A stretch of 64,000 nt of DNA from positions 101,004-165,003 of the forward strand of contig BJHL01000007.1 in NCBI GenBank assembly GCA_014192545.1, written 5' to 3'. The notes beneath the pieces are model-generated. The model did no database searches, had not been told where the DNA came from, and saw only the letters and a program-made list of their open reading frames with translations. Position 1 is the stretch's first letter, and every line of letters begins with the position of its first letter. This DNA comes from Phycisphaerae bacterium (GTDB lineage: Bacteria; Planctomycetota; Phycisphaerae; Phycisphaerales; UBA1924). Positions 53,826-61,630 of the stretch are shown piece by piece. The position numbers and the translations under genes are program-made.

Positions 53826-55424
53826 TTGGGCATGGCATCAGGCGCATCAGGCGGCACACTGGCACGGATGTTGGTCGCGGCGGCGGGCATAGGCATCATC
53901 GGCGTCTTTGGCGGCGGCATGAGCGGGTGCTGGACGTATCACAAGGGCGACCCGGCAAGGCTTTCGCGCGAGCCGGTGGTGGTGCAGCCGGGGGACTGGC
54001 CTTTGCGGACGACGGAGGTGTTGGAGAACCTTGCGGCAAAGACGCCCAAGGAGATTCGGCGATTTGAGTTGGCGCCCGGTGCGAAGCTCAAGGACGTGCA
54101 AGACGCGAAGATGCGAGAGGCCATCGCCAAGCCCGATATGACCGTGGTGCATCAGGGTGTCTATGGAAAGTGCCTGCTGCGGGTCTTTGGTGAGATGGTG
54201 CGCAGCACGGACAAGCAACGCGATCAGCAGATTCGTGCGCAGGAGAAAAAGTGGACGGGGTTTGAGAGCAACGCGCGCACGCTGACCAGTCGGACGATCA
54301 GCAATCCCGATGCGGAGGCCGTTCGCAAGTTCTTTCTTGAATTCAATCAACTGCTCAACGAAGATTTGGCCGAGGAGAAGTTGCCTTACCGGTATTCGAT
54401 TGACAGCACGCGATACCACATCACATCGGGTTTGGCGGTACGCATTCCGCCTGAGCAAGTGACCAAGCCGCGAGGGGTGCTGATTCACTTGACCGCGCTT
54501 GTTGGCAATCCGTTTGAGATAAAGGTGATGGACCACTTGGAGCGTGCGGGGTGGATCAGCTTTGACATTGACACGCAGACGAGCGTGTTTCCGGGGACGC
54601 CGGAGAAGAACAGGGCGAAGACAGAGCCGCTGATCAAGCGGGAGGCGGAGATTGATTCGCGGCTGGAGCAGCTTTTTGCAGACAAGAGCAATGTGCCGTT
54701 CACGGACAGCAGAATCTCGTACGTGAATTTGTTCAAGCCCGAACATCGGCCTGAAGTAACCAGGTTGATGGAAGAGCGCGAGAAGATTTCAAAGCAGTTG
54801 GAGAAGCTGACGCGCGGCACATTTGAATTCTGCCCCGGCGATGACGCCGACGCGATGGCTGCGCTGCTTGCGAGCGAGCTTGACAATGCCATCGCGGGCA
54901 ATGCGTATGCGGTGGAGGCGATTGTTGAGTACATCAAGCGGAATCGGCAGGATTTGGATGGTTTGCCGATTGTGGTGATTGGGTTTAGCGCGGGCGGGCT
55001 GGCGACGCCGGCCAGTGTGGCGCGGGTGCGCGACAAGGTTGAAGCGGCGGTGATGGTTGGGGCGGGGGCGAACTTGCTGAGGCTCAGCCAGGAGAGCACG
55101 CTGACCGACGGCGGTGTGCGGCTGCGGTGTGAAGACAAGAAGTTGCCTCGCAGCGTGCGCGAAGACTTGTATGTGCGCTACTTGAAGTACACCAAGCTTG
55201 ATCCGTATCACACCAGTCAGGCGATGATGGGCATGCCGGTGCTGATGTTGCATGGATCGTGGGATGAGTGGGTGCCCGCGCGAGGCGGCGAGCTTTTGTG
55301 GGAGCGGCTGGGCAAGCCCGACCGCGTAACGCTGGCGGGCGGGCACACGCTGCTGTTTTATTTGTTGCCGGGGCAGAGTGAGCGGATTGCGAAGTGGCTG
55401 GAGGAGAATGTGCGCAGGCCTTAG
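53826..55424 (+). CDS. Alpha/beta-hydrolase lipoprotein
   Basis: 532 residues. TTG at 53826 lies nine bases after GGAGGG; ATG at 53832 is the alternative. Signal sequence with lipobox GMSGC, so a lipoprotein at the membrane. The C-terminal half is an alpha/beta hydrolase: RGVLIHLTALVGNPFE (first strand and oxyanion region), IVVIGFSAGGLATPAS (nucleophile elbow), MLHGSWDEWVPARGG (acid) and LAGGHTLLFYL (His). A ~100-residue helical insertion (PLIKREAEIDSRLEQL...) separates the strands. Probably an esterase or peptidase-like enzyme acting at the envelope. Its stop overlaps that of the PQQ gene by a few bases (convergent). Confidence 0.75.
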   Translation: MGMASGASGGTLARMLVAAAGIGIIGVFGGGMSGCWTYHKGDPARLSREPVVVQPGDWPLRTTEVLENLAAKTPKEIRRFELAPGAKLKDVQDAKMREAIAKPDMTVVHQGVYGKCLLRVFGEMVRSTDKQRDQQIRAQEKKWTGFESNARTLTSRTISNPDAEAVRKFFLEFNQLLNEDLAEEKLPYRYSIDSTRYHITSGLAVRIPPEQVTKPRGVLIHLTALVGNPFEIKVMDHLERAGWISFDIDTQTSVFPGTPEKNRAKTEPLIKREAEIDSRLEQLFADKSNVPFTDSRISYVNLFKPEHRPEVTRLMEEREKISKQLEKLTRGTFEFCPGDDADAMAALLASELDNAIAGNAYAVEAIVEYIKRNRQDLDGLPIVVIGFSAGGLATPASVARVRDKVEAAVMVGAGANLLRLSQESTLTDGGVRLRCEDKKLPRSVREDLYVRYLKYTKLDPYHTSQAMMGMPVLMLHGSWDEWVPARGGELLWERLGKPDRVTLAGGHTLLFYLLPGQSERIAKWLEENVRRP

Positions 55425-58400
55425 CGGGTGCGGTAGACGATGGTGAAGGGGCCTTGGCCTACTAGCACGCGGTTGTCGATGATGTGGACTGATGTGGGGT
55501 TGTCGAACAGCATGATGGGTTGTTGGCGGGCCACGCGGGCGTCTTGCGTGGTCAGCAGCAGCATGCGGCTGGCACGGGCGTTGCCGAGATCGGCGGCGAG
55601 GGGTTCGCGTTCGCCGGTTTCGATGATGACGGCGTGATTGCCTGCGAAGACGGCAGGTTCGAGGCGGTTTTCAGAGTCCAGGGCATCGGCACCGGCGAGT
55701 TCGCCTTCGCCATTGATGACCACCATGCCCAGGCTGCTGCCCAGCAGCAGTGAATCATCGATGACTGCGCTGGTGAAGGGCAGCATGAGGCGGTCGCGCA
55801 CGTCGATGCGTTTGGTGCTGGTCACGCCGGTGTCGAGGGTGACGGCGAAGAGATCAAAGTCGCCATTGAGGACAATTGCGCGGTCGCGGAGGATCCAGGC
55901 GCTGAGCGATGAGCGCACGTCGGCGGCGGCGCTTTGCCAGGCGATGGTGCCGTCGGCGGCGCGCAGGCGCAGCACGCCCCCACTGGTGCCCACGAGGACG
56001 TCGCCGCCGGGCAGGGCGTTGGCCCAGCGGGCGTGATCGCCTAGCGGCTTGCCTTGGGCTTGCCAGCGGGGCTGGCCTGTCCGCAGATCAACGCAGGTGA
56101 TGTTGGCGAGGTTGCGTTTGGCGACTTCGTCGGGCTTGGCGCCCACGAAGATGATGGCGGTGTCGGTGAATTCGGTATCGAAGACTGAAGCGAGGCCTGT
56201 GGTGCCGGCCCAGAGGACTTTGCCGGTGGCGAGCTCAACGACGGCGCAGCGGCCGCGGCGTTCGGTCATGATGGCGTGGGTGCCGTTGCTGGAGATGAGG
56301 AGGTCGTCGCCGCGAACGATGCCGTCGAGGGGCGTGCCCATGTTGCCGGGGCGTTGGTCGGCGTCGCCTTGGGCGAACTGGGGAATCTCGGCGAAGGTGG
56401 GAGCGAGCCAGGTGCTGCTGCCGTCGAGGTTGGAGATGGCTTCAAGCTGGGCAGCGCCGGGGCGGGGCCAGAGCAGGACGGTGCTGGCGACGCCCACGCG
56501 GACGATGGTGGGACGGACATCAGCGTCACGCTCCCAGAGTCGCGAAAGTGAGCCGTCGATGGCGCTGGTGGCGAAGAGGGCGATGCGGCGTTCGTCGCGG
56601 GAGATCATGACGACGGCGTCGAAGGCGATGTCACGGGTGAGATCACGCGCGATGTCGCGCGCTGGGTCGGTGGCTGCGGGAGTGCGCGAGAGGTCGATGG
56701 GGGTCAGCACTTCCCAGCCTTCGATGAGCTGGGCGGTTGGCTCAAAGGTGCTGGCCATGAGGGCGTGGCGGCGCGGGGCAGCGCGCTGGGCCAGCAGGTC
56801 GGCGGCTTGAGCAGGCGTGTATTGCTGGCCTGCGAGGGTGACGCGCAGGGCGGGGGTGGTGGCACCCAGTGAGAGGAGCAGCCGCTGGAGGGGTTGCAAG
56901 GTGACCATTTCCGTGAGTGGGTTGGTCACCATGAGTGAACTGAGCAGATCACCAAGCAGAGGCGTCTGGCCTTCGCGACCGATGCGGGAGTTGATGATGC
57001 AGGCTTGCAGGCCAAGGCCCAGCGCGCTGCGGGCATCGGCCGCGTTGCCGGCTTTGGTCGCGGCGTCGGCGGCGAGTTGCCAGAGGCGGGGGGTGACGGC
57101 GGCAAAGGGGTATTGACGAGCCAGGCGAGCGAGCTGGGCGTAGGTGGGCTGGGCGGGGAGCGTGTCAAAGGCGCGCTGGGCTTCTTCGTCGAAGAGGGCG
57201 TAGGGAGCGGGGCCTGACTTGGTGAGCGCTTGAGCGAGCAGGTGCGTGGCGGTGTCGGCGGCACTGGTGCGGTCGCTGGACATGCCGGGCAGTTCGAGTC
57301 GCGTGACATCGACGCTGGCGAGGGTTTCGTCGGCGAGGACTTCTTGCAGAGCTTCGACGCTGGCGACGGGTTGTTGCAGGGCTTCTTGCAGCCAGGCGCG
57401 TTCGAAGAGGGCGGTGACGCGTTCGCCGGGCGACTCGGCGGCGAGGGCGAGGCGTTTTTCGAACTGGGTGAGCAGGGCGAGGTCGGTGATGGGCTTGGGG
57501 CCGGTTTGGGCGGGGGGGTTGGCGCGGTCGCCCGCGCGATCGCCTGCGCGGTCGCCCGTGCGATCGCCCGCGCGATCGGCAGTGCGGTCGGCGGCTTGGG
57601 CGACGCTGCGCGACTGGGCGAGTTCGTGGGCCAGGGTGCGGAAGAGGCGTTGGCGGGCGGCGGTTTGGGCGGTGGTGTGGGCGGTGGTGTCTTGCGAGAT
57701 TGCACGCAGGGCACGGTCGGCCAGATCGGGGACGAGTTCGGGCTGGCCTTGGGTCAGGGCAAGCTCGATGAAGGCGAGCATGGGCTGGGGGTTCTTGCTG
57801 TCGCGCTGGATGCGGGCGGTGAGCATCGTGCGGGCGGAATCCCAGGGCAGGTAGGAGTGCAGGGCGAGGGTGGAGGCGGTCAAGACGGTGTTGGCCGTGG
57901 TGTCGCTTGCGTTGGCGGATTCGCCTTGCGTTTCCGCTTCGCCTTGCACCACCACGAGGTTGCCGGTGTGGGCGAGGCGGACGCGGTCAAACTTGTTGGG
58001 GTTGGTGGGGTCCACCGTCAGCAGGCCATCGACGATGGGGACGGCCAGGCGATCTCCCAGAGCAGTTGCCCGGCCTGAGAAGCCCACTTGCTCGATGGTG
58101 CCTGTGGTGATGAGTTTGCCATCGGCGAAGCGGTCGACGTTGATGAAGGAGAGGCCGAAGTTGGCGACGAAGGCGAGGTTGTCGCCCACGCGGGTGATGT
58201 ATTCGGGGGTGCCCAGTTCTGCGCCGGTGCGGCGGGAGATGAGCTGGCCGGTGGCGGCGCTCAGTTCGAGCACGTCGCGTTGTTCGGTGGGCTCTAAGAA
58301 GAACAGCTTGGGGGTTGTGCCACGCAAGATGACCATCGGTTGCACGAGCTGGTAGGGCATGCTGGTGCGCTGGTTGACCATGGGCATGGTGGCGTCAAGT

Positions 58401-59992
58401 TCGGGGATGGGCGTGGTGACGCGGACCCACAGGGGGCGACCGGTGCCGGCGTCGTATGCGCCCAGCACGCTCATTTCGTCGCCTCGGTAGACGACGCCTT
58501 GGTGGAGCGTGGTGGTGTCGGCGCGGTTGGTGCCGCGGACGCTCCAGGGCTGGGTGCCCACGCTGCCAACAGCGTGCATCCAGCGCAGGCGACCGGTGTA
58601 GAGGTCCAGGCCAACCATGTAGAGAGTTGTGACGCGGCGCAGCAGGCCCGGGCGACGCACGCCCACGACAACCACGTCGCCTTCGATGACGGGCAGGCCC
58701 CGGACGCTGGCGCCTTGCAGGCGTTCGTCGAGGCTTTCGAGGTCCAGGCTCCATTTGACTTGGCCGGTTGCTGCATCCAGGGCGTGCAGGCGGCCATCGC
58801 CTGAGCGGTCGGAGTTGATGGGCTGGCCTGTGACGGCGAGGACCATGCCGCGGGCGGCGGTGATGCCCGCGATGTCTTCGAGCGCGCGGGAGTTGGCGGT
58901 GCCGAAGGCGAAGTTGGTGGCGGGGTTGCGGGTAAATGCGCCGGTGGGCTGGGTGCGCCAGAGAAGGCTGAGGGTGGCAGCGTCGAAGGCGGCGATGTTG
59001 CGGCTGTCGTTGATGTAGACGACGTTGCCGACGACGGCGGGGAAGATCCAGGGGGTGCTTTCGGCACGCTGGCGGGGCTGGGCGGCGGTTTGGCGCATCA
59101 GTTGGCGCAGACGCTGCTCGGCGTTGTCGTCTTCTTCGTCTTGGGAAGGTGTCGAGAAGGGCCAGCTTTGCAGCGGGGTGGCGGCGACGTCTTTCCAGGT
59201 GGGGGCGGGGAAGGAATCCAGGGGTGATGTGCTGATGAGGCGGGCGGCGGTGGGGAGTGAGATCGGTTGGGGCTGGGGCTGGTTGGCAATGGCGAACTTG
59301 GTGCGCCAGGTGGTGAGGGTGGCGCGGATGGTGTCGCTTTGCAGCAAGGCGGCGATCTGCTCACCCAGCGTGAGGGCATCGGCAGCGCGGGGGCCTTGCA
59401 TGTCGGGGTGGGTTTCGAGCTGGGCCAGCACGCGCCACGCGCTCCAGAAGCGGGCGGACTCCATCTCGGTTTGCGAGAGGCGCAGGGCGGCTTCGAAGCC
59501 TGAGGTTGTCAGCAGGCGTTCACGCTCGACTTGGCGGAAGTTGCCTTTGGCGAGTTGGTCGGCGGCGATGGGCTCGTTTTCGGTGCGGAAGCGTTCGAGC
59601 AGGGGCTGGTCGGCCAGCAGCATGGCGTGGACGACATCGCGCACGGGGATGTAGAGCGAGGGGTCAGCTTCGGTTGGGAGCAACTGCTCGGCTTCGCCCG
59701 CGAGGGCAGCGGTCAGCACGCGGGTGGCTTCGCCCAGGTTGTCGCTTTCGAGCATCTCGCGGACGCGGGTCAGGGCGTCTTTGGCGCTGATGGCTTCGTC
59801 GACGAAGACTTTGCGGAGGGAGAGTTGCTGGTTGGCCTGTGGATTGGCTTGAGGATTGAGGAGGGGCTGGGGCTGGGGCTGGGGCAGCAGCAGGGGCTGG
59901 GCGTGGAGGCTTTGGGGCAAGCCAGCGAGGGCGATGAGCAGAATCGCGAGGGTTCGCGAGGGCTCGTGGGGGTTGCAGGAGGCAGTGGGCAC
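55421..59992 (-). CDS. Very large secreted PQQ-type beta-propeller protein
   Basis: 1523 residues from GTG at 59992 (AGGA upstream, ~7 base spacing), with signal peptide LAILLIALAGLPQSLHA. The 207 codons further upstream are Arg/His-rich and unlikely to be real. A Gln/Pro-rich stretch (QPLLLPQPQPQPLLNPQAN) follows. PQQ/YVTN-like repeats: AVVGNVVYINDSRNIAAFDAATLSLLWRTQ, GRLHALDAATGQVKWSLDLESL, LDLYTGRLRWMHAVG, LGAYDAGTGRPLWVRV, and a second propeller near the C-terminus (VELATGKVLWAGTTG, CVDLRTGQPRWQAQGK, VLRLRAADGTIAWQSAA). A central helical TPR-like region carries a DRAG repeat. No dockerin or anchor. Probably an envelope scaffold. Confidence 0.82.
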   Translation of the reverse strand: MPTASCNPHEPSRTLAILLIALAGLPQSLHAQPLLLPQPQPQPLLNPQANPQANQQLSLRKVFVDEAISAKDALTRVREMLESDNLGEATRVLTAALAGEAEQLLPTEADPSLYIPVRDVVHAMLLADQPLLERFRTENEPIAADQLAKGNFRQVERERLLTTSGFEAALRLSQTEMESARFWSAWRVLAQLETHPDMQGPRAADALTLGEQIAALLQSDTIRATLTTWRTKFAIANQPQPQPISLPTAARLISTSPLDSFPAPTWKDVAATPLQSWPFSTPSQDEEDDNAEQRLRQLMRQTAAQPRQRAESTPWIFPAVVGNVVYINDSRNIAAFDAATLSLLWRTQPTGAFTRNPATNFAFGTANSRALEDIAGITAARGMVLAVTGQPINSDRSGDGRLHALDAATGQVKWSLDLESLDERLQGASVRGLPVIEGDVVVVGVRRPGLLRRVTTLYMVGLDLYTGRLRWMHAVGSVGTQPWSVRGTNRADTTTLHQGVVYRGDEMSVLGAYDAGTGRPLWVRVTTPIPELDATMPMVNQRTSMPYQLVQPMVILRGTTPKLFFLEPTEQRDVLELSAATGQLISRRTGAELGTPEYITRVGDNLAFVANFGLSFINVDRFADGKLITTGTIEQVGFSGRATALGDRLAVPIVDGLLTVDPTNPNKFDRVRLAHTGNLVVVQGEAETQGESANASDTTANTVLTASTLALHSYLPWDSARTMLTARIQRDSKNPQPMLAFIELALTQGQPELVPDLADRALRAISQDTTAHTTAQTAARQRLFRTLAHELAQSRSVAQAADRTADRAGDRTGDRAGDRAGDRANPPAQTGPKPITDLALLTQFEKRLALAAESPGERVTALFERAWLQEALQQPVASVEALQEVLADETLASVDVTRLELPGMSSDRTSAADTATHLLAQALTKSGPAPYALFDEEAQRAFDTLPAQPTYAQLARLARQYPFAAVTPRLWQLAADAATKAGNAADARSALGLGLQACIINSRIGREGQTPLLGDLLSSLMVTNPLTEMVTLQPLQRLLLSLGATTPALRVTLAGQQYTPAQAADLLAQRAAPRRHALMASTFEPTAQLIEGWEVLTPIDLSRTPAATDPARDIARDLTRDIAFDAVVMISRDERRIALFATSAIDGSLSRLWERDADVRPTIVRVGVASTVLLWPRPGAAQLEAISNLDGSSTWLAPTFAEIPQFAQGDADQRPGNMGTPLDGIVRGDDLLISSNGTHAIMTERRGRCAVVELATGKVLWAGTTGLASVFDTEFTDTAIIFVGAKPDEVAKRNLANITCVDLRTGQPRWQAQGKPLGDHARWANALPGGDVLVGTSGGVLRLRAADGTIAWQSAAADVRSSLSAWILRDRAIVLNGDFDLFAVTLDTGVTSTKRIDVRDRLMLPFTSAVIDDSLLLGSSLGMVVINGEGELAGADALDSENRLEPAVFAGNHAVIIETGEREPLAADLGNARASRMLLLTTQDARVARQQPIMLFDNPTSVHIIDNRVLVGQGPFTIVYRTR

Positions 59993-60241
59993 GAGGGTTT
60001 CCTGTGAGGGCGAGAAGGGCCTCGAGCATGAGCATCGACGCGGGGGGCGGCGAGCTTCATACGACGCAGCGGAGCGTGAGGTTTCCGGGCGTGAGGTTAG
60101 CGTATGTGAGGGGAAGGATGTGAAATCCTCCGGGTATGGGAGACGTAGCCACAAGTTGGGTTCGCGAATCGTCGATGGCCAGTCTCCATGCGGGTCATGG
60201 GTATTGCCCATCCTGATGCGAGCGTTCATGAGCGGCAGGGC

Positions 60242-60661
60242 ATGAGTGGCCTGCGGCAGACGTGGACAGTTGCCACCAGCCCCGACTGCCGAGGTCTGCG
60301 GGTGATGATCTTGCTGGCGGCGACGTTTCTGATGGGCGCAGCGGACTTGGCACTGACGCTGACGTATGTGACCAGCACGGGCATGGTGGAACTGAACCCG
60401 CTGGCGCGGTTCATCATGGCGTGGGGCAGTGTGGAACTGCTGGCGATCTTCAAGTTTGGGGCCATGACGATCAATGGCGGGATTCTGTTTGCGTTTCGCC
60501 GGCGGCGGATTGCGGAAGTGGCGACGTGGATCTGCTTTGGGGTGATGGTGGCGCTGAGCATCAAGTGGGCGATGTATGCCAGCCACATGACAAACCATGC
60601 GCAGCAGATGCACACGGCGGGGATGGATGATGCGCGGTTTGTGATGATGAACGATGAGTAA
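60242..60661 (+). CDS. DUF5658-like small membrane protein
   Basis: 139 residues. Four hydrophobic segments: VMILLAATFLMGAADLALTLTYV, ELNPLARFIMAWGSVELLAIFKFG, TINGGILFAF, VATWICFGVMVALSIKWAMYA. The pattern D-L-A-L-T...ELNPLAR (Asp in helix 1, then E-x-N-P) matches the DUF5658 family, whose function is not known. It ends in a Met/His-rich cytoplasmic or periplasmic tail (MTNHAQQMHTAGM) that might bind metal. Divergent from the PQQ gene and just ahead of the LEA-type gene. Confidence 0.75.
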   Translation: MSGLRQTWTVATSPDCRGLRVMILLAATFLMGAADLALTLTYVTSTGMVELNPLARFIMAWGSVELLAIFKFGAMTINGGILFAFRRRRIAEVATWICFGVMVALSIKWAMYASHMTNHAQQMHTAGMDDARFVMMNDE

Positions 60662-60717
60662 CGCGCGTGATGCGCGGGATGCGCAAGCGCAGGCCGGGGC
60701 GGGCCATACTGTGCGGC

Positions 60718-61272
60718 ATGCGCAGTGAACGAAGCTGTTTTGAGATGATGAGCGTGATGACGGGCCTGATGACGGGCCTGATGACGGGCCTGCTGGGTGC
60801 TGGCGTTGTCGCTGGTGGTTTGGGTGGGTGCAGCATTGTGCGGGAAGCGACGAATTTTGAGCCGCCTGCGATGGAGGTGGTGTCGGTGCGGGTGGAGCCT
60901 GCCGAGAGTGCCGGCAACGGGCTGAGCGTGGTGCGCTTTGAGGTGCTGGCGCAGAACCCCAACAAGCAGGCGGTGCCTCTGGAGGACATTGCGTACAGCG
61001 TGAGCGCGAACGGCACGAGCGTGTTCAGTGGCGTGCGCAGTGCGCAGCGGACGATTCCGCCGTATGGGGTGATGCGATTTGAATTGCCCGCGACGGTGGC
61101 CAGTGAAGTGGCCAGTGGCGAACTGACGCTGGCGAGCGTGGTGAGCTATCGCAAGCCGGGCGCGCTGGCGGATACGTTGTATGGGCTGGACTTGGTGAAG
61201 CCGAGTAGGGAAGTGAAAGGCGGAGTGAGAGGCGGAGTACCGGAGTACCGGAGTACCGAAGTACCGAAGTGA
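60718..61272 (+). CDS. LEA-type-2 (WHy) domain lipoprotein
   Basis: About 184 residues; start uncertain because several ATG/GTG codons lie close together (60667, 60718, 60745) without a clear ribosome site. A signal sequence made of a tandem MTGL repeat (three 12-bp ATGACGGGCCTG units at 60757-60792) leads to the lipobox GLGGC. The mature domain (NFEPPAMEVVSVRVEPAESAGNGLSVVRFEVLAQNPNKQAVPLEDIAYSV) is the late-embryogenesis-abundant/WHy Ig-like fold found in lipoproteins and desiccation proteins. The last ~15 residues (VPEYRSTEVPK) are encoded by an octanucleotide array. Confidence 0.72.
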   Translation: MRSERSCFEMMSVMTGLMTGLMTGLLGAGVVAGGLGGCSIVREATNFEPPAMEVVSVRVEPAESAGNGLSVVRFEVLAQNPNKQAVPLEDIAYSVSANGTSVFSGVRSAQRTIPPYGVMRFELPATVASEVASGELTLASVVSYRKPGALADTLYGLDLVKPSREVKGGVRGGVPEYRSTEVPK

Positions 61273-61273
61273 A
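61233..61273 (+). repeat. CGGAGTAC octanucleotide array at the 3' end of a gene
   Basis: CGGAGTAC x3, CGAAGTAC, CGAAGTGA: five 8-mers forming the last codons of the LEA-type gene and its stop. Related GAAGTGAC octamers occur at ~4106-4125 and ~16722-16740 beside dockerin gene stops. Confidence 0.75.
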
Positions 61274-61630
61274 AGGCAGAAGGCAAGATGCTCATTGGGT
61301 GAGTGTGGGGGTGGGTATCTTGAGGAGGTGAGCGGTGAGCGGTGAAGCGGTGAGCAGGTGAGACGGTGAGCAGGTGAGAAGGTGAGAAGGTGAGAAGGTG
61401 AGCAGGTGAGACGGTGAGCAGGTGAGACGGTGAGCAGGTGAGAAGGTGAGCGGGTGAATCAATCACCGTGTCTTCTCACCCCCTCACCCCCTCACCCCCT
61501 CACCCCCTCACCGTTTCACCGTTTCACCGCTCACCGCTCACCGCTTCACCCCCTCACCCCCTCACCCCCTCACCCCCTCACCCCCTCACCGTTTCACCGC
61601 TCACCGCTCACCGCCTCACTATCCTGCCCC
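61273..61630. other. Intergenic region dominated by octamer arrays
   Basis: Almost entirely composed of the head-to-head GTGARNNG octamer arrays described separately. No promoter or terminator could be distinguished. Confidence 0.6.
61326..61620. repeat. Head-to-head GTGARNNG octanucleotide array (giant imperfect inverted repeat)
   Basis: Left arm 61326-61456: about 16 units such as GTGAGCAG, GTGAGACG, GTGAGAAG. Right arm 61464-61620: about 19 units of the complement (CCCCTCAC, CGTTTCAC, CGCTCAC). The centre GGTGAATCAATCACC is palindromic. The right arm ends eleven bases before the glycosyltransferase ATG. Confidence 0.9.

Noticed and set aside
59993..60613. 207-codon extension of the PQQ protein
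   Set aside because: Arg/His/Pro-rich, overlaps the divergent membrane protein gene, and a GTG with ribosome site and signal peptide lies downstream.
61454..61630. Longer start of the glycosyltransferase (59 extra residues)
   Set aside because: The extension is a Ser/Pro/His/Leu repeat encoded by the octamer array; the family's N-terminus begins at MRVCLVTREF. Kept as a hypothesis in the findings only.
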